DNA of 64,000 nt from Semisulcospira habei (lineage: Eukaryota > Mollusca > Gastropoda > Semisulcospiridae), in NCBI GenBank assembly GCA_036245525.1, contig BTPG01000007.1:123186375-123250374 (forward strand). Reading direction: 5' to 3'. Of this stretch, positions 11,572 through 22,287 are shown piece by piece. Every line of letters begins with the position of its first letter. The first letter of the stretch is position 1. The notes under the pieces are model-generated. The model had not been told where the DNA came from. It saw only the letters and a list, made by a program, of their open reading frames with translations, and ran no database searches. Position numbers and translations under genes: made by a program.

Positions 11572-12039
11572 ACATTCTTAAAGTTACTAGCAATCTTAGT
11601 TGTTGTTTTTTCTTCCCTTTGTTCCACACAGCCTGATAAGGCTTAGGACTTTTCCTCAAATAAAAACAAGAGCATGATATTACTGTTGTTGAAGTCAGTC
11701 GTGACTGAAGTTTTTTTTTTGTTTTTTTTTGTTTTACCGTCTGCATCTACTAAACAACTAACTAACCAACAAGACCACCACTCAGTCAATAATGCAACTA
11801 AATATCCATTCAACTTATTAGCCAAAGTCTGCGGTACTGCAGAGGCTCGGGGTTTCTCTTCGGACTTCGCCATTACTGCAGAACGCAGACCAGGCAAGTC
11901 GCCATTGCATATGAACTCTGACTGTCCCCAGTCAAAGTCGCACGATCCTCTGACCTCAAAGATCCCCTGCCACGGCTGAGATGACCGTTTTCACATATGG
12001 CCGAACAAACAGCGTGGCTAATGCAGTCAGAGGGGACGG

Positions 12040-12200
12040 AGGAGGCTGCAAACAAAAGGCCGCGTATCGATTGCTTGCCTTGACGACGCGGCCATCTTTT
12101 TACGCGCACTTCCGGTCCGGCGACAGACGCGGTTACGCTATTTCCGGTCATTGCTCCGCGCTAAATGGCCGCATTTTTCCGCTTCTGCGGTTCGACTGAA
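12040..12200. promoter_or_regulatory. CpG-rich, promoter-like patch
   Basis: CpG-dense stretch with ETS-like CACTTCCGG (about 12107) and TTTCCGG (about 12140) sites and a YY1-like GCCATCTT (AAGATGGC on the - strand, about 12091). Such combinations mark TATA-less animal promoters (established), but I find no convincing exon on either side, so function is inference. 11572-12039 holds no gene that I recognise. Confidence 0.3.
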
Positions 12201-12220
12201 CAGTTTTTTTTTTTCCATCT

Positions 12221-12277
12221 GCAAGAAGCGTAGATTTTCATGATATGCAGGGACTCATGAAAATCTATGCCTCTTGC
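12221..12277. repeat. hairpin, family B
   Basis: GCAAGAAGCGTAGATTTTCA pairs with TGAAAATCTATGCCTCTTGC, with a short apex. 12278-12673 holds no gene that I recognise. Confidence 0.6.
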
Positions 12278-12673
12278 TAGTACGGCATTGAGATTTATAA
12301 TACTTTTGAAAAAAATGGCTCCACTTATACGTGCCTGCTCTGCTCAAGGAGGAGGGTGTTGGGGTGTTATGCAGAGACTGTGAAGGGGAACGAGCAATGC
12401 GCGTTCGGTACGCGTGCCTTGAAGGGCTGTGGGACATTTAAAAGCAACCTGTACAATCACACACTGTTCAAAGGCGACGACCTTCACCCTCTCAAGGTTG
12501 AGGGCTGAATACACAATAATAAAAAAAATATCCTGGCAACACTGGCTGAAGAAGGCTAACAAAGCTGACAGTCTACCACTTTGGAACTGTTTTTTTTTTT
12601 TCAATAATCATAATGATGATTCAAATATTGTGATAATTTAAAGAACAAACAAACAAACATCGAACGGTTTTTT

Positions 12674-12896
12674 TTAAACCCCTATAGCCCCAAGGCCCTA
12701 CAGCAGGAAACGGATTGACCATGATAATTCAAGGGTAGTGCCAGATTGGCTTGGCACCTGAAGACGCCAAGCTAATCTGGCACTGCCCTTGAATTGTCAT
12801 GGTGAATTCATGAATTCATCTGCTGCAACTGGTGCATAGTCGTTAGGGAAAACTTTTAAAATTTGTGAAAAGCGGCCGTGGGGTAAAACGGGTTAA
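12674..12896. mobile_element. TTAA hairpin element, family A
   Basis: TTAA at 12674-12677 and 12893-12896. The inner hairpin (about 12717-12805) has arm mismatches (TAGTGCC against GGCACTGCC) and a worn GGCACC apex. Confidence 0.7.
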
Positions 12897-13093
12897 GTTA
12901 GCGAACTTTAACCCGTTCATTGCCAACTGACGCAGACTGTGTTTCTGCCATCTTCGTTGATTCGACACCAAAAAGCCTTAGCTGTTCCAGGCACATGGAT
13001 TCAACATGGTGTCAGCAAGATGTGTGGATCCTCATGATCTGCGGGGGCTCACGCAGCTGGGTGTGTTCACATTTTCTCGGCACTGGACTGGTC

Positions 13094-13171
13094 AACTCAT
13101 TCGCGCCCAGCAGCATCCGGATGCGCGGCTTATGCCGCGCATCCGGATGCGGCTGGGCGCGAATGAGTTAA
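13094..13171. mobile_element. compact TTAA hairpin, family H
   Basis: 78-bp near-perfect palindrome: ACTCATTCGCGCCCAGCAGC... and ...GGCTGGGCGCGAATGAGTTAA, apex GCGCGGC-TTAT-GCCGCGC. The right end is TTAA, the left end TCAA. The core is unlike families A-C but the ends follow the same CTCATT / AATGAG-TTAA rule. A decayed family B hairpin sits just upstream (about 13014-13060). Confidence 0.65.
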
Positions 13172-13577
13172 AGTGTGTCGATCTAACGCTGCAACTCCTT
13201 TTTTCCCCCCTCGGCCGGAGTACAGTTTTGTTCTCTAAGGAAAATGACATTGAAACCGAATAGCGTCTTCCTCGACACTGATATCAGTCAGTGGTGCTGG
13301 AAGATATTTTTCATTTGAGGGGACTCAGCGTCTCTTCCACCTTCCTCTGCGCAGGAGAGCTAATCCACGGAGCACAAAGGACAATAGAAAATCTTTGCTG
13401 CGTTTGTCCACTCACACGGACTATGGAAAGTCTCAGATGCGGTAAGGCAAGAGTGAGAACCCTTGTATCGGCGAATTTTATTATAATGAGAGACCTTTCA
13501 GTTTGCATCGGCAAATGTTAGCCATCAAACACACCCTGAAGCAGATCGCTGTACAGAATATGATCATTATGTTATCA
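13172..13577. other. no gene recognised
   Basis: Overlapping frames at 13291-13521 (+) and 13311-13514 (-) lack domains. Confidence 0.35.
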
Positions 13578-13669
13578 TTAACTCTTTTGCTGTCGGTAGC
13601 GGTTGTTGTCGCGATGATTCCTGCAGGAATCATCGAGACAAGAACCGCTCCCGACAGCCAAAGGGTCAG
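13578..13669. mobile_element. TTAA hairpin element, family C
   Basis: Left TTAA at 13578-13581, right end decayed to TCAG. Arms TTTGCTGTCGGTAGCGGTTG / ACCGCTCCCGACAGCCAAA meet at GATTCCTGCAGGAATC. 92 bp. Confidence 0.7.
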
Positions 13670-13944
13670 CATCGTCATCGTCGCCAACAACAGTGGCAGC
13701 AAAAACAACAAAACGATGACATCTTGATTTTTTCATTATTATGTCATCAGTCGAACATAACTCAGCACCCCCATCCACCAACTACAACGACAGCAACAAA
13801 AGCCAAACAGAAGGTAACAACAACTACTTCTACAGGACACAAGAGCAAATAACCCCATCCATAAACGTCAACCAAACCAGTCAAACAAACCAACCAATCA
13901 GCCATAGAACCCAAAACATAAACTTTCCCAAAACCATACCTAAA

Positions 13945-14055
13945 CGTTGACTGTCAAGCGTGAAAAAATGCAGAAAAAAACCACGCTTTGAAAAAACAGC
14001 TGTGTTGAAACTGTCTTTCTAAACGCGTTTCTTTCTTCATTGGGTTAGTCTATGA
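13945..14055. repeat. satellite-related dispersed module (family M)
   Basis: TTGACTGTCAAGCGTGAAAA onward resembles the half-monomer of the satellite at 49575-63165, followed by AACGCGTTTCTTTCTTCATT as in the family M hairpin at 46882. Confidence 0.45.
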
Positions 14056-14596
14056 ACTTTCCCAGACAGTCCACGCAGATTTCCAAAAGAAACGCATGCA
14101 ATATTATAACCGCATGTTTCTCTTCTTTATTTTGCATTCAGTTTGGCAATCACCAAATCCTGCCAGTCTAACAGTCCGTACAAAAACATTTACAGAATCA
14201 ATGGCATATCTGGTGGGTTTACGACACTAGTATAGGTTCCTCAAGCTAAACTCTACACCAACTGCAAGACAGATTACCATCAGCCGCAGCAGCAGCAAGG
14301 AGCTTACGGGAATCTGAGCCTGTGGCTTGAACATTGACTCCATTTGAAAATCTTCAAATAGAATGCCATGCGGGTTTAAGCTGTATTCATTAAGTTGTAA
14401 TCATGAGGGCTTAAGTTGTAACCAAACTCAACTACTTATAAGAGACATAGAATGGCATAAGCCCCCGCAGCCTCAGGAGTTTGTGGAACAGACTAGCTTT
14501 ATTTAAATCTTAAAGCGGAAGTCCGCCAAGACATTCCATCAAGGTATGTCCAAGTTTCTTCCACCACCACACTAACTACCCAAAGTTACGCCAGTC
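14056..14596. other. no gene recognised
   Basis: No supported feature. Confidence 0.35.
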
Positions 14597-14661
14597 GCAA
14601 GAGGCACAGATTCTCATGAGCCCCTGCGAAGCAGGGGCTCATGAGAATCTATGCCTCTTGC
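14597..14661. repeat. hairpin, family B
   Basis: 65-bp near-perfect hairpin GCAAGAGGCACAGATTCTCA.../...TGAGAATCTATGCCTCTTGC with apex CCCCTGC-GAA-GCAGGGG. Confidence 0.7.
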
Positions 14662-14999
14662 TGAAATACACTGGCTCCATTTACATCTATAGAAAAAATG
14701 TCAGCAAGATTTCAGTCAAGGATTGTCTGGATTTCTTCTGCGGGTGTCCACAGTTTCGTGAGTTAATTAGGACTGAAGACAGGAAAAGTCAGGACATCAA
14801 AGACATGCTCAACTTCGATTTCTGCGTCAAGTTTGTCAGATGACTGTCACGATATACTACAAGCAAGAAAGAAGTGCCAAGATCTCGCAGTGTACTGCGA
14901 AATCTTCGAAACGTGTGTGATCTCTGGCGCTTTTGCTGCAACGCATTGTTTCTACTTTTCCGCGTTAGTTTGATCTTCTAACGATGAGGGACTTTCCAG

Positions 15000-15074
15000 A
15001 CACCAAGCTAATCTGGCGCTGCCATTGAACTATCATGGTCGACCCATCTCTCAGTAAAGGTGAAGTGTTAATTC
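15000..15074. mobile_element. right-half remnant of family A
   Basis: ACCAAGCTAATCTGGCGCTG followed by CTATCATGGTCGACCCATCT and a terminal GTTAA. The left half is missing. Confidence 0.5.
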
Positions 15075-15232
15075 ACAAGCAATAATTACAAAGGCAACTG
15101 CTGTCGTGACGAAGGTTAGAACTAAGCCTAATTAGCAATATTAAGATAAGACCAGGCAAACTTAATCAGAATGTATTCAAACCGACCCAGTTATCCACTT
15201 TAGTGCCGAGAAGAAATGAGCACCACCGAAGT

Positions 15233-15298
15233 GCAAGAGGCGTAGATCTTCACGAGACCCTGCAATTGCGGGGGCTCATGAGGATCTATGCCTCTTGC
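15233..15298. repeat. hairpin, family B
   Basis: GCAAGAGGCGTAGATCTTCA.../...AGGATCTATGCCTCTTGC, apex around TGCAATTGCG. 15299-16058 holds an A-rich run (about 15364) and no gene that I recognise. Confidence 0.65.
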
Positions 15299-16058
15299 TG
15301 AAACCACTGTGTATCCACTTTCCTTTGACGGCGGGAAATGTTTAACGCTAAATGTACAATGTTTAAAAAAAAAAAAAAAAAAGCAACTTACTACCTACAA
15401 AACTAGATTTCATACCTTTTAAATCTACACACACAAAAACCATCCCCAAGCTACTAAAACATTATAGAATAAGTTTACTATTATGATTTAGGATGGTGGG
15501 GTGCGCCAAAAGATTGTTTTTATCTATTTCTAAACTAATAATTAAATGTACTGAATGATAAAATCGGTTGCATGGGCGTGCCCAGCAATGGCTGTCAGCT
15601 CTATTTCTCTGTCAACATTATATGCATATACACATTTAAAAAAAAAATGAATCATGAATGTTTTCGCAAGACAACACCGTACTGTATGAAATCTTTCCTC
15701 CAAGTACATACACAACATACGAATATTCATCGCCCAATGCACCCCTAAACTGACAGAATTATTTATCATTGCACAATTGCTCGTGCTAAATGAATGAACG
15801 CGTCAAAATGCTAATTTTCATTTTTGCCTTGGATTATTTGTGCGAAAAATCCCTAAAAATTATTCAACATTCAAACCATATCCGCCATTATTTAGCAATT
15901 CTAAAGGAACATCCAACAACATCCATCAATTTCTTGTTCTCAAACAATATTTGAATGGGCAACGAAGCGGGACATCCGACCGATTTACCAAAACAACAGC
16001 CACACATGCCCGGTCTGGTAGGCAGAGACGTGGCTTGGACGGTGACAGCAGCGTAAAA

Positions 16059-16124
16059 CCTGCGAAAGCCACTAGCCAAGGTGCTCCGCCGCGGCGGAGC
16101 ACCTTGGCTAGTGGCTTTCGCAGG
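16059..16124. repeat. perfect loopless palindrome, family G
   Basis: Two 33-bp arms with no loop and no mismatch that I can find: CCTGCGAAAGCCACTAGCCA... meeting at GCCGCGGC (centre 16091/16092). Only one copy in the window. The 184-codon frame at 15840-16394 runs through it and is not a credible protein. Confidence 0.85.
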
Positions 16125-16570
16125 GGTTCGCTCTCAGTCTCTCCTGCAACTCAGTTCCATGCTTTGGGTCCGTGCGACCCTGCGCAAGAACAAAAGAAGC
16201 ATCTAGGCTGCATCGATCTCCGTACCGAGGGGTCACGTGACACAAATGGCGTCATTAAAACAGTCTCCAGAGTGGCGGGACCTGTTTATGTGGCACGCGG
16301 GTATTTCGGCTCATGGCAGTCAATTTGTCCGCTAGTTAGCGCGGTGTCGAATGCGCATTACCGATATTGTTCGCCAATAAATCGTCAGTGTTGAGTTTCG
16401 GAGCAAGGCCGCATTGTGATGGCGGCGTCTTGCCTATTTATCCCCCTTAGAAGCCGCTCTCCTGCCTGGGAGGTACACAGTTTTGCTTTTACAGCTGCGA
16501 CCTTAAAACCACGGCGATTTCCTTAGTCTGAGAAAGTAAATGGACAAAAAAGAGCCGTGCGAATGGAAAC
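16125..16570. other. no gene recognised
   Basis: Moderately GC-rich sequence without a supported exon. Confidence 0.35.
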
Positions 16571-16636
16571 GCAAGAGGCATAGATTCTCATGCGCCCCTG
16601 CTGACGCTGGGGCCCATGAGAATCTATGCCTCTTGC
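16571..16636. repeat. hairpin, family B
   Basis: GCAAGAGGCATAGATTCTCA.../...TGAGAATCTATGCCTCTTGC, apex CCCCTG-CTGACG-CTGGGG. A worn copy follows at 16731-16797 and another at about 16999-17070. Confidence 0.7.
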
Positions 16637-17384
16637 AAAATGAAAAGATTAGCTAAGAACTGTTTTACTACGTACGTAGATTTCAAACGCGAAGATTTCC
16701 CTTCTGAGCATGAGAACATAAATGGACCAAGATGAGTCATAGACTATCATGAGCTCCTGCAGTTATAGGAGACACATGAGAATCTATGCCTCTTGCACGT
16801 GGGAAAGGTTGACTGGGAGCTATTTACCCGAATCTGGGCTGAGGTCCGGCTTTAGCTGGCTACCTGTTCGCCTTTGGGGAGTTCGATAAAACTGAGAAAA
16901 GAAATGGTGGTTTGCTTGATTAGTTAAGTTTTAAGGTCCCTGCCAAACCGAGTGATTTAAGACTGCGCGTACACGCACTCGCACAGCGAAACCCACCAGC
17001 AAGAAACACAGATCTTCATGGATAAGCTCATACAGACTGCATGTGTTCATGGCGATCTGTGCCGGCTTGTCCATGGAACCATTAGCGTCCATATTTCTTT
17101 TGGGGAGGTTAAAATAAAATAAAAGAGAAGAAAAGAGTGTGAAAGTTGAGTTTGTGGCTGCGGGGAGGGGTCCAAGGGGAATTACACATTTTGCTTGTAG
17201 AAATAGTAAATAGCCCTTTGGTCTGGATTTTTGTGATGGCAATTTAACACTGCTCAATTCAGACACACGGCCACAGCAGGACCACACACTTGAGACACAT
17301 TAGGATCATGCTGTCAACTAATCCACTAAACGAAACACTATCACACACCGCCTTAGACAACAGTGACTGTGTCAGTCAGCGCAC

Positions 17385-17480
17385 CAGTTGTGGAGAAGCA
17401 CCGACCATATAAACAGTTAAAGGGTAGTGCCAGATTAGATTGGTGCCCAATAGGCGTTGTTGGGCTGTACCATGGAATGA
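17385..17480. mobile_element. decayed family A hairpin
   Basis: ACCGACCATATAAACAGTTA, then GGGTAGTGCCAGATTAGATT and GGTGCCCAATAGGCG. The right arm has largely been lost. 17071-17384 holds no gene that I recognise. Confidence 0.45.
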
Positions 17481-17521
17481 CTAGGAAAGTTGCTGGAGAT
17501 GCACCGACTATGCGGCAAACA

Positions 17522-17701
17522 TATCAAGGGTACTGCCAGGTTAGATCTTTTAAATATAATTTGGCACTACCCTTGAACTATCATGCTAAAAAAAAGCACG
17601 GATCAGTTGGGTTACATCACGGACCCTACATGGAACGAGGAAAGAGTACTAACTTTCGTTAATTCTATGTGGTCGGAGTGAAGGGAGACAACTTTGGTAT
17701 T
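17522..17701. repeat. 180-bp direct repeat, left copy
   Basis: Matches 19956-20135 over 180 bp with two differences that I see, both near 17660. It directly abuts the LINE at 17702-19955, so the pair looks like an unusually long target-site duplication. The repeat itself contains a worn family A hairpin (GGGTACTGCC ... GGCACTACCC). Confidence 0.85.
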
Positions 17702-17885
17702 TTGTTGTTTAAATAGTTTATTACTTTTGCAAAATACATAAAAGAATATACATCACTTGTCATCAGATCAAAACAAGCCACAGGCTTATATGATGATCTG
17801 GACACTCAGTTATACTATTTGTAAAAAATTTGCATGACGGTGGTATGCAGATTTTAAATACAATACAAGTGAACATACATACATA

Positions 17886-17924
17886 CATATATATATATAT
17901 ATACATACATATATATATACACAC

Positions 17925-18007
<83 letters not shown>

Positions 18008-18032
18008 CACACACACACACATGCATATATAT
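17886..18032. repeat. (TA)n/(CA)n microsatellite
   Basis: Long AT dinucleotide run flanked by CATA and CACA repeats, inside the LINE 3' untranslated region. Confidence 0.95.
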
Positions 18033-18267
18033 ATACATACACATATTTATGCAGATTTTAAATACACTACAGGTAAGTAAATCAATATATGTCAATACAT
18101 ATATGAATACATAAAAAGAAATGAAAATAGAGGAAAACATTCAATCATTATAGTAGAGAGAGAGAGAGAGAGAGGGTGGGAGAGAGGGTGGGAGAGAGAG
18201 AGAATTGTCTCAACTGGTCTTTAGATTTTCTTTATTTCCTTTATTTCCTGCAGTCCTATTTTATAAC

Positions 18268-19953
18268 TCAATGAAATCTTTTTGCGGCAGTAATAAATTC
18301 GTGTACAGCTGAAAATATGTCGTTATTCACTGTGGATGGTAGGGTTTTACTTCCATTAAGGAGAAAATGTATATTGGTGTATTCTGGTGGAAGTGTAAGT
18401 ATTGTTAAACGTCTTATTGCATCGTAATTACTACACTGGAGTAAAAAATGGTCGGCGGTTTCAGAGCTGGCTCCACAAGAGCAGGCAGGGGAATTAGAGA
18501 GGTGACGACTAACCAGGTCATAATTGAGGTCGCTTATTTTGAGTCTAATTTTACAGTGGATTATCTGTGTTATTCTACAACCTAAATAGTAATATAGGGG
18601 TACCACACAATCGTCTCGCGACAGGAATGATTTAAATTCGCTTAAGGATTGGCTACGCTGAATGTGATCGGGCAAACTGTTCCAAAGGCCCGTGGTGGAT
18701 GGAAAAAATGAAGTTTTGTACAATTCAGTTTTACACTGGGGGACTTGGCGTTCAAGTGGACGTCGTTTATGATAAGGATTTAATGCGGATACTAGCTGAG
18801 GTAGGTCTAGGCCTAAGTACGCGGGGGTTATACCATTGACTATTTTAAAATAGAGGATGAGTTTATGACGACGACGTCTTTGCCACAACGGAATGAAACC
18901 GGTTTCTTCATAAAGTAAATGGTGGCTAGTGCCACAGACTGCGCCAGTGATGGTTCTTAAAGCGTGTAACTGGAGACTTTCCAATTCATCTGTAAGTGCC
19001 CCTGTACAATTATCCCAGATTACATCAGCATAGTCAAAGTGTGGTAGTATAAAAGATTTGAACATAGTCTCCAGAGATCGTCTCGATAGTCTATATTTAT
19101 ATGAATCTAGACAAGCTATAAGTAATCGACATCTGGCTATAACAGATTTGATATGGGTATCCCATTTACAGTTATTTTGCAAGATGATGCCAAGGTGTTT
19201 GTGTGTAGCAGTACTTTGAAGTGGACTGTTATCAAAGAGTAGGGGAAGTGGTTGGAAGTTCTGGCTACGTGACATGTTCAATAATTCAGTCTTTAGGTGA
19301 TTAAAATTTACTTTCCACTTATGGGCCCAAACACTAATTTTCTCAAGATCCGAGTTCATTATGTCAGCTCTAATATTATCATTATTCAGGGACAAATACA
19401 TACTGGTATCATCTGCAAACAGTTTCATTTTAGATTCAATGTCTAGTACAATGTCGTTGATATAAATAAGAAAAAGGATAGGGCCCAACACTGATCCTTG
19501 CGGGACGCCCGCCTCTACGGGAAGATAATTAGATATACATCCTTTGATAACAACAGCTTGCTTGCGATTGCGCAGGTAATCAGCCAGCCATTGTAGAAGC
19601 TTCCCACGTATTTCTATTACATCTAATTTTTTAAGCAGACCATGATGCCACACTTTGTCAAAGGCTTTGGCTACATCAAAAAATACAGCTTGGGAATTTA
19701 TGCCTCTATCCAATGACATGCAAAAGTCATTATATATACTAAGGAATTGATAGACTGTTGAGTCCCCAGGTATAAAACCTGATTGGCTAACAGTTATTAG
19801 ATCGTTCGAATAAAGATATTGGAATATATGGCGTTGGATGCATTTTTCTAGAATTTTACCAATGCAGCTGAGCAAGGATATAGGGCGATAATTGCTACAT
19901 CTGCTTTTGTCACCTTTTTTATAGACAGGAGTTACATGAGAAATTTTCCACAC
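18268..19953 (-). CDS. LINE reverse transcriptase, N-terminally truncated
   Basis: 561 codons without a stop. The apparent first codon is GTG at the insertion boundary, so no real start is present: the frame is the C-terminal part of an ORF2. It opens in the fingers region (HVTPVYKKGDKSRCSNYRPI), continues with QSGFIPGDST, FDVAKAFDKVWH and GVPQGSVLGPILFLIYINDI, and has the catalytic FADD box near 19410. The C-terminus carries a Cys-His cluster (CSCGASSETADHFLLQC) common in CR1/Jockey-type LINEs. This layout (no RNase H) suggests the Jockey/CR1 group; the clade needs a tree. Function in the full element: target-primed reverse transcription. Alone it lacks an endonuclease and a start codon, so it is not expected to be autonomous. 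Confidence 0.9.
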   Translation of the reverse strand: MWKISHVTPVYKKGDKSRCSNYRPISLLSCIGKILEKCIQRHIFQYLYSNDLITVSQSGFIPGDSTVYQFLSIYNDFCMSLDRGINSQAVFFDVAKAFDKVWHHGLLKKLDVIEIRGKLLQWLADYLRNRKQAVVIKGCISNYLPVEAGVPQGSVLGPILFLIYINDIVLDIESKMKLFADDTSMYLSLNNDNIRADIMNSDLEKISVWAHKWKVNFNHLKTELLNMSRSQNFQPLPLLFDNSPLQSTATHKHLGIILQNNCKWDTHIKSVIARCRLLIACLDSYKYRLSRRSLETMFKSFILPHFDYADVIWDNCTGALTDELESLQLHALRTITGAVCGTSHHLLYEETGFIPLWQRRRRHKLILYFKIVNGITPAYLGLDLPQLVSALNPYHKRRPLERQVPQCKTELYKTSFFPSTTGLWNSLPDHIQRSQSLSEFKSFLSRDDCVVPLYYYLGCRITQIIHCKIRLKISDLNYDLVSRHLSNSPACSCGASSETADHFLLQCSNYDAIRRLTILTLPPEYTNIHFLLNGSKTLPSTVNNDIFSAVHEFITAAKRFH

Positions 19954-19955
19954 GG

Positions 19956-20135
19956 TATCAAGGGTACTGCCAGGTTAGATCTTTTAAATATAATTTGGCA
20001 CTACCCTTGAACTATCATGCTAAAAAAAAGCACGGATCAGTTGGGTTACATCACGGACCCTACATGGAACGAGGAAAGAGTACTAACTTTCGTCAATACT
20101 ATGTGGTCGGAGTGAAGGGAGACAACTTTGGTATT
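19956..20135. repeat. 180-bp direct repeat, right copy
   Basis: Second copy of 17522-17701, adjoining the 5' side of the - strand LINE. After it the sequence diverges (GACAG against TTGTT). Confidence 0.85.
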
Positions 20136-20345
20136 GACAGTTGCAGGGAGACAACTTTTGACTTGTAAAACGTGACTGGAATTGCACGGGAATTGTATGA
20201 TGCTTACATCCGCCGGTCCCCGAAACTGTTAAATACATAGACAGTGTAGAATGGAATCTCAGCTTCACAGCTGCAAGTTCATATCACACTCACACAATGT
20301 ATTTCCATGATAAGTAAACAGATTAGAAAATCAGTGACAGTCAAT

Positions 20346-20565
20346 TTAACCCATTGTGTAGTCCAGCGTATGACATACCCACATTTTGGAGTTGTCCTCT
20401 GAGGACTACATTACAATTCAGGAGACAGATCGACCATGATAGCTCAAGGGTGGTGCCAGAATAGCTTGGCGCCTACAAGCGCCAAGCTATTCTGGCACCA
20501 CCGGCCCCTGAACTATCATGGTCAATCCATATCTTGCTGTGGTGTGTCGGGAGTGAATCAGTTAA
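20346..20565. mobile_element. TTAA hairpin element, family A
   Basis: TTAA at 20346-20349 and 20562-20565. The hairpin core (about 20431-20522) has GGTGGTGCC / GGCACCACC arms and apex GGCGCCTACAAGCGCC. 220 bp. Confidence 0.75.
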
Positions 20566-20851
20566 CCATTTGAAGTCCATGAAAAAACAAACAAACGGTG
20601 AGAGGCACCACAGGACAGTGCCTTACTTTCAATACCAGCGCCAACTGCTCAGATCACGCAAAGGCTCTACCCGTTATCCTGAAAGGTATCGCTGCACAAA
20701 CAAAACAACTGCCAAATTGGATTTCCGGGCCAAAATGACTTGACTGTCAATAATTATACCGATGCCATAATCCATTGGACGATACGAAAACACGTGTTCC
20801 CTTGACTGACAGGATAAGATGGTCTGTCGTCGCTGCCAAAGCCGCAGATGT
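20566..20851. other. no gene recognised
   Basis: Possibly 3' untranslated sequence of the - strand gene model at 20852. I see no clear AATAAA in the expected place. Confidence 0.3.
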
Positions 20852-21072
20852 TCAAATCACTGAGCCAACCCGCATCCCACTGCTCCTCCCACCCCCGCTC
20901 CGCCTTGATGACAGTAACTGTGACCTTTCACCCCCACGACGTGACCACCAGCTAGGCGCGTGACTCTGACCAGAACGTGGCACTTGACCCGGAAGTGGGC
21001 GTGGCTTGTAGACAATGACGGCCAAGAGAACGACCAGCGTCAGCAAGGCTATAAAAATGCCCAGGGTCAGAC
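20852..21072 (-). CDS. candidate last exon, single-pass membrane protein
   Basis: On the - strand a good acceptor (TTTTTGCAG) ends at 21073. The exon opens with two bases completing a codon, then encodes a hydrophobic helix (LTLGIFIALLTLVVLLAVIV) followed by YK and a basic, Ser/Arg/Gly-rich tail (about 50 residues, with SHAPSWWSRRGGERSQLL) to a stop at 20852-20854. A helix followed by positive charges predicts a type I protein with a cytoplasmic tail. The upstream exon 22288-22359 ends in the matching phase. I do not recognise the family. The tail is GC-rich and could be chance coding, so this is a model rather than a certain gene. Confidence 0.4.
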
Positions 21073-21223
21073 CTGCAAAAACATGGACAGTATTAATTTT
21101 TTCATAAGTGAAATTTTACGCCAGTTAACTCTTATACGCTAGATTTAAAAGAAATCAAAGATTCTATTTCCTTTGGCCCCTGTCGGATATGAAGAAAGAT
21201 CTAGATTAAATACAGGTGTGGGT

Positions 21224-21345
21224 TGACCATGCTAGTTCAAGGGTGGTGCCAATATATAATAATGACTGCTTGGCGCCAGAAGGCGCCAAGCAGTTTTGGC
21301 ACCACCCTTGAACTAACATGGTCAGTCTTTCTCCTGGAAGTATCA
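21224..21345. mobile_element. hairpin element, family A, with arm insertion
   Basis: GACCATGCTAGTTCAAGGGT ... ACCCTTGAACTAACATGGTC with a GGCGCCAGAAGGCGCC apex. The left arm carries an AT-rich insertion (ATATATAATAATGAC). Two right-half remnants follow in tandem (to about 21500). Confidence 0.65.
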
Positions 21346-21774
21346 TGGCCGATTTTTCTCCCCAGCTGTTAGGAGGTCTTCATTGAAATGACATTAGCCG
21401 AGCAGTTTTGGCACTACCCGTGAACTAGCATGGTCAGTTTTTCCCCTTTGATGACGAAAACACGACTGATCCACGAACTATCACGGTCGATTTTTCCCTT
21501 CATTTGTTAAGAGGTCTTCATTCAGAGGACAGTTCCCAAATTAAAACAAAGTAGGAGGATATCAGGGCTCAGTGTTGAAAACTCGACCCGGCCCATAGCG
21601 ACAGACAGCAGCAGGAGATGGGATACATTTTGATGGCACTGTCAAAGGTAAACTGGGTCTAGCCTTGAGCAGCCGCATTTAATAATATATCTCCCTCGAT
21701 ACAGGTTTCAGAAAGTCCTGCCCCCCCTCCCCCTCCCCCCTCCGGCTCCGTAAAAGTCCATCGGGCACACGATG

Positions 21775-21822
21775 GCCGCAGTGGGCCCGCGCACGGCTGT
21801 GTGGAGCGGGCCCACTGCAGCT
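21775..21822. repeat. GC-rich hairpin, family D
   Basis: GCCGCAGTGGGCCCGC pairs with GCGGGCCCACTGCAGC. Related cores (GGGCCCGCGCACGGC) are at 22163-22248 and 41229-41308. Confidence 0.55.
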
Positions 21823-21950
21823 GTCGCGGTCCCGTAGACGTTATGCTACGGGGACACTTCTCTGTTGTGGGCCATATTTCCAAAGCGGATATGTAGCGCC
21901 CATACAAAGCTTTCCAGACTCAAGCGACCAGAGAGGAAAAGGGACGCGCG

Positions 21951-22084
<134 letters not shown>

Positions 22085-22162
22085 TCCAAGCAAGCGCGTA
22101 GAATAAACTAATGGACGAATAAACAGCATTTACTGTCAGTCTGCGGGTCGAAAAATCAGCTT

Positions 22163-22248
22163 CCCAATGCGCAAAAGGTCATCGGGCCGACGTCGGCTGC
22201 CGTTGGCCCGCGCACGGCCGTCGGCCCGATGGCCTCTGTGTATTAGGT
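22163..22248. repeat. GC-rich hairpin, family D
   Basis: CCCAATGCGCAAAAGGTCAT ... ATGGCCTCTGTGTATTAGG outer arms, with inner TCGGGCCGACG / CGTCGGCCCGA. The copy at 47265-47325 shares the outer arms but has a shorter core. Confidence 0.6.
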
Positions 22249-22287
22249 TTTGACACAGACTGCTGAAGACAGAAACCCAAGACTCAC

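Larger units (their letters stand above)
17702..19955 (-). mobile_element. 5'-truncated non-LTR retrotransposon (LINE)
   Basis: Everything between the two 180-bp direct repeats. Reading on the - strand, the element begins inside the reverse transcriptase domain at 19955 and ends near 17702 with an A-rich ...AAACAACAA tail. The endonuclease region is absent, which fits 5' truncation by incomplete reverse transcription. A (TA)n microsatellite (17886-18032) and a short AG run (about 18154-18203) lie in its 3' untranslated part. The long uninterrupted frame suggests a fairly recent copy. Confidence 0.8.

Noticed and set aside
16059..16124. Rho-independent terminator or bacterial stem-loop
   Set aside because: Context is eukaryotic; no T-run follows and no adjacent gene.
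15840..16394. 184-codon + frame
   Set aside because: It runs through the perfect palindrome, contains no domain and has no splice or promoter support.
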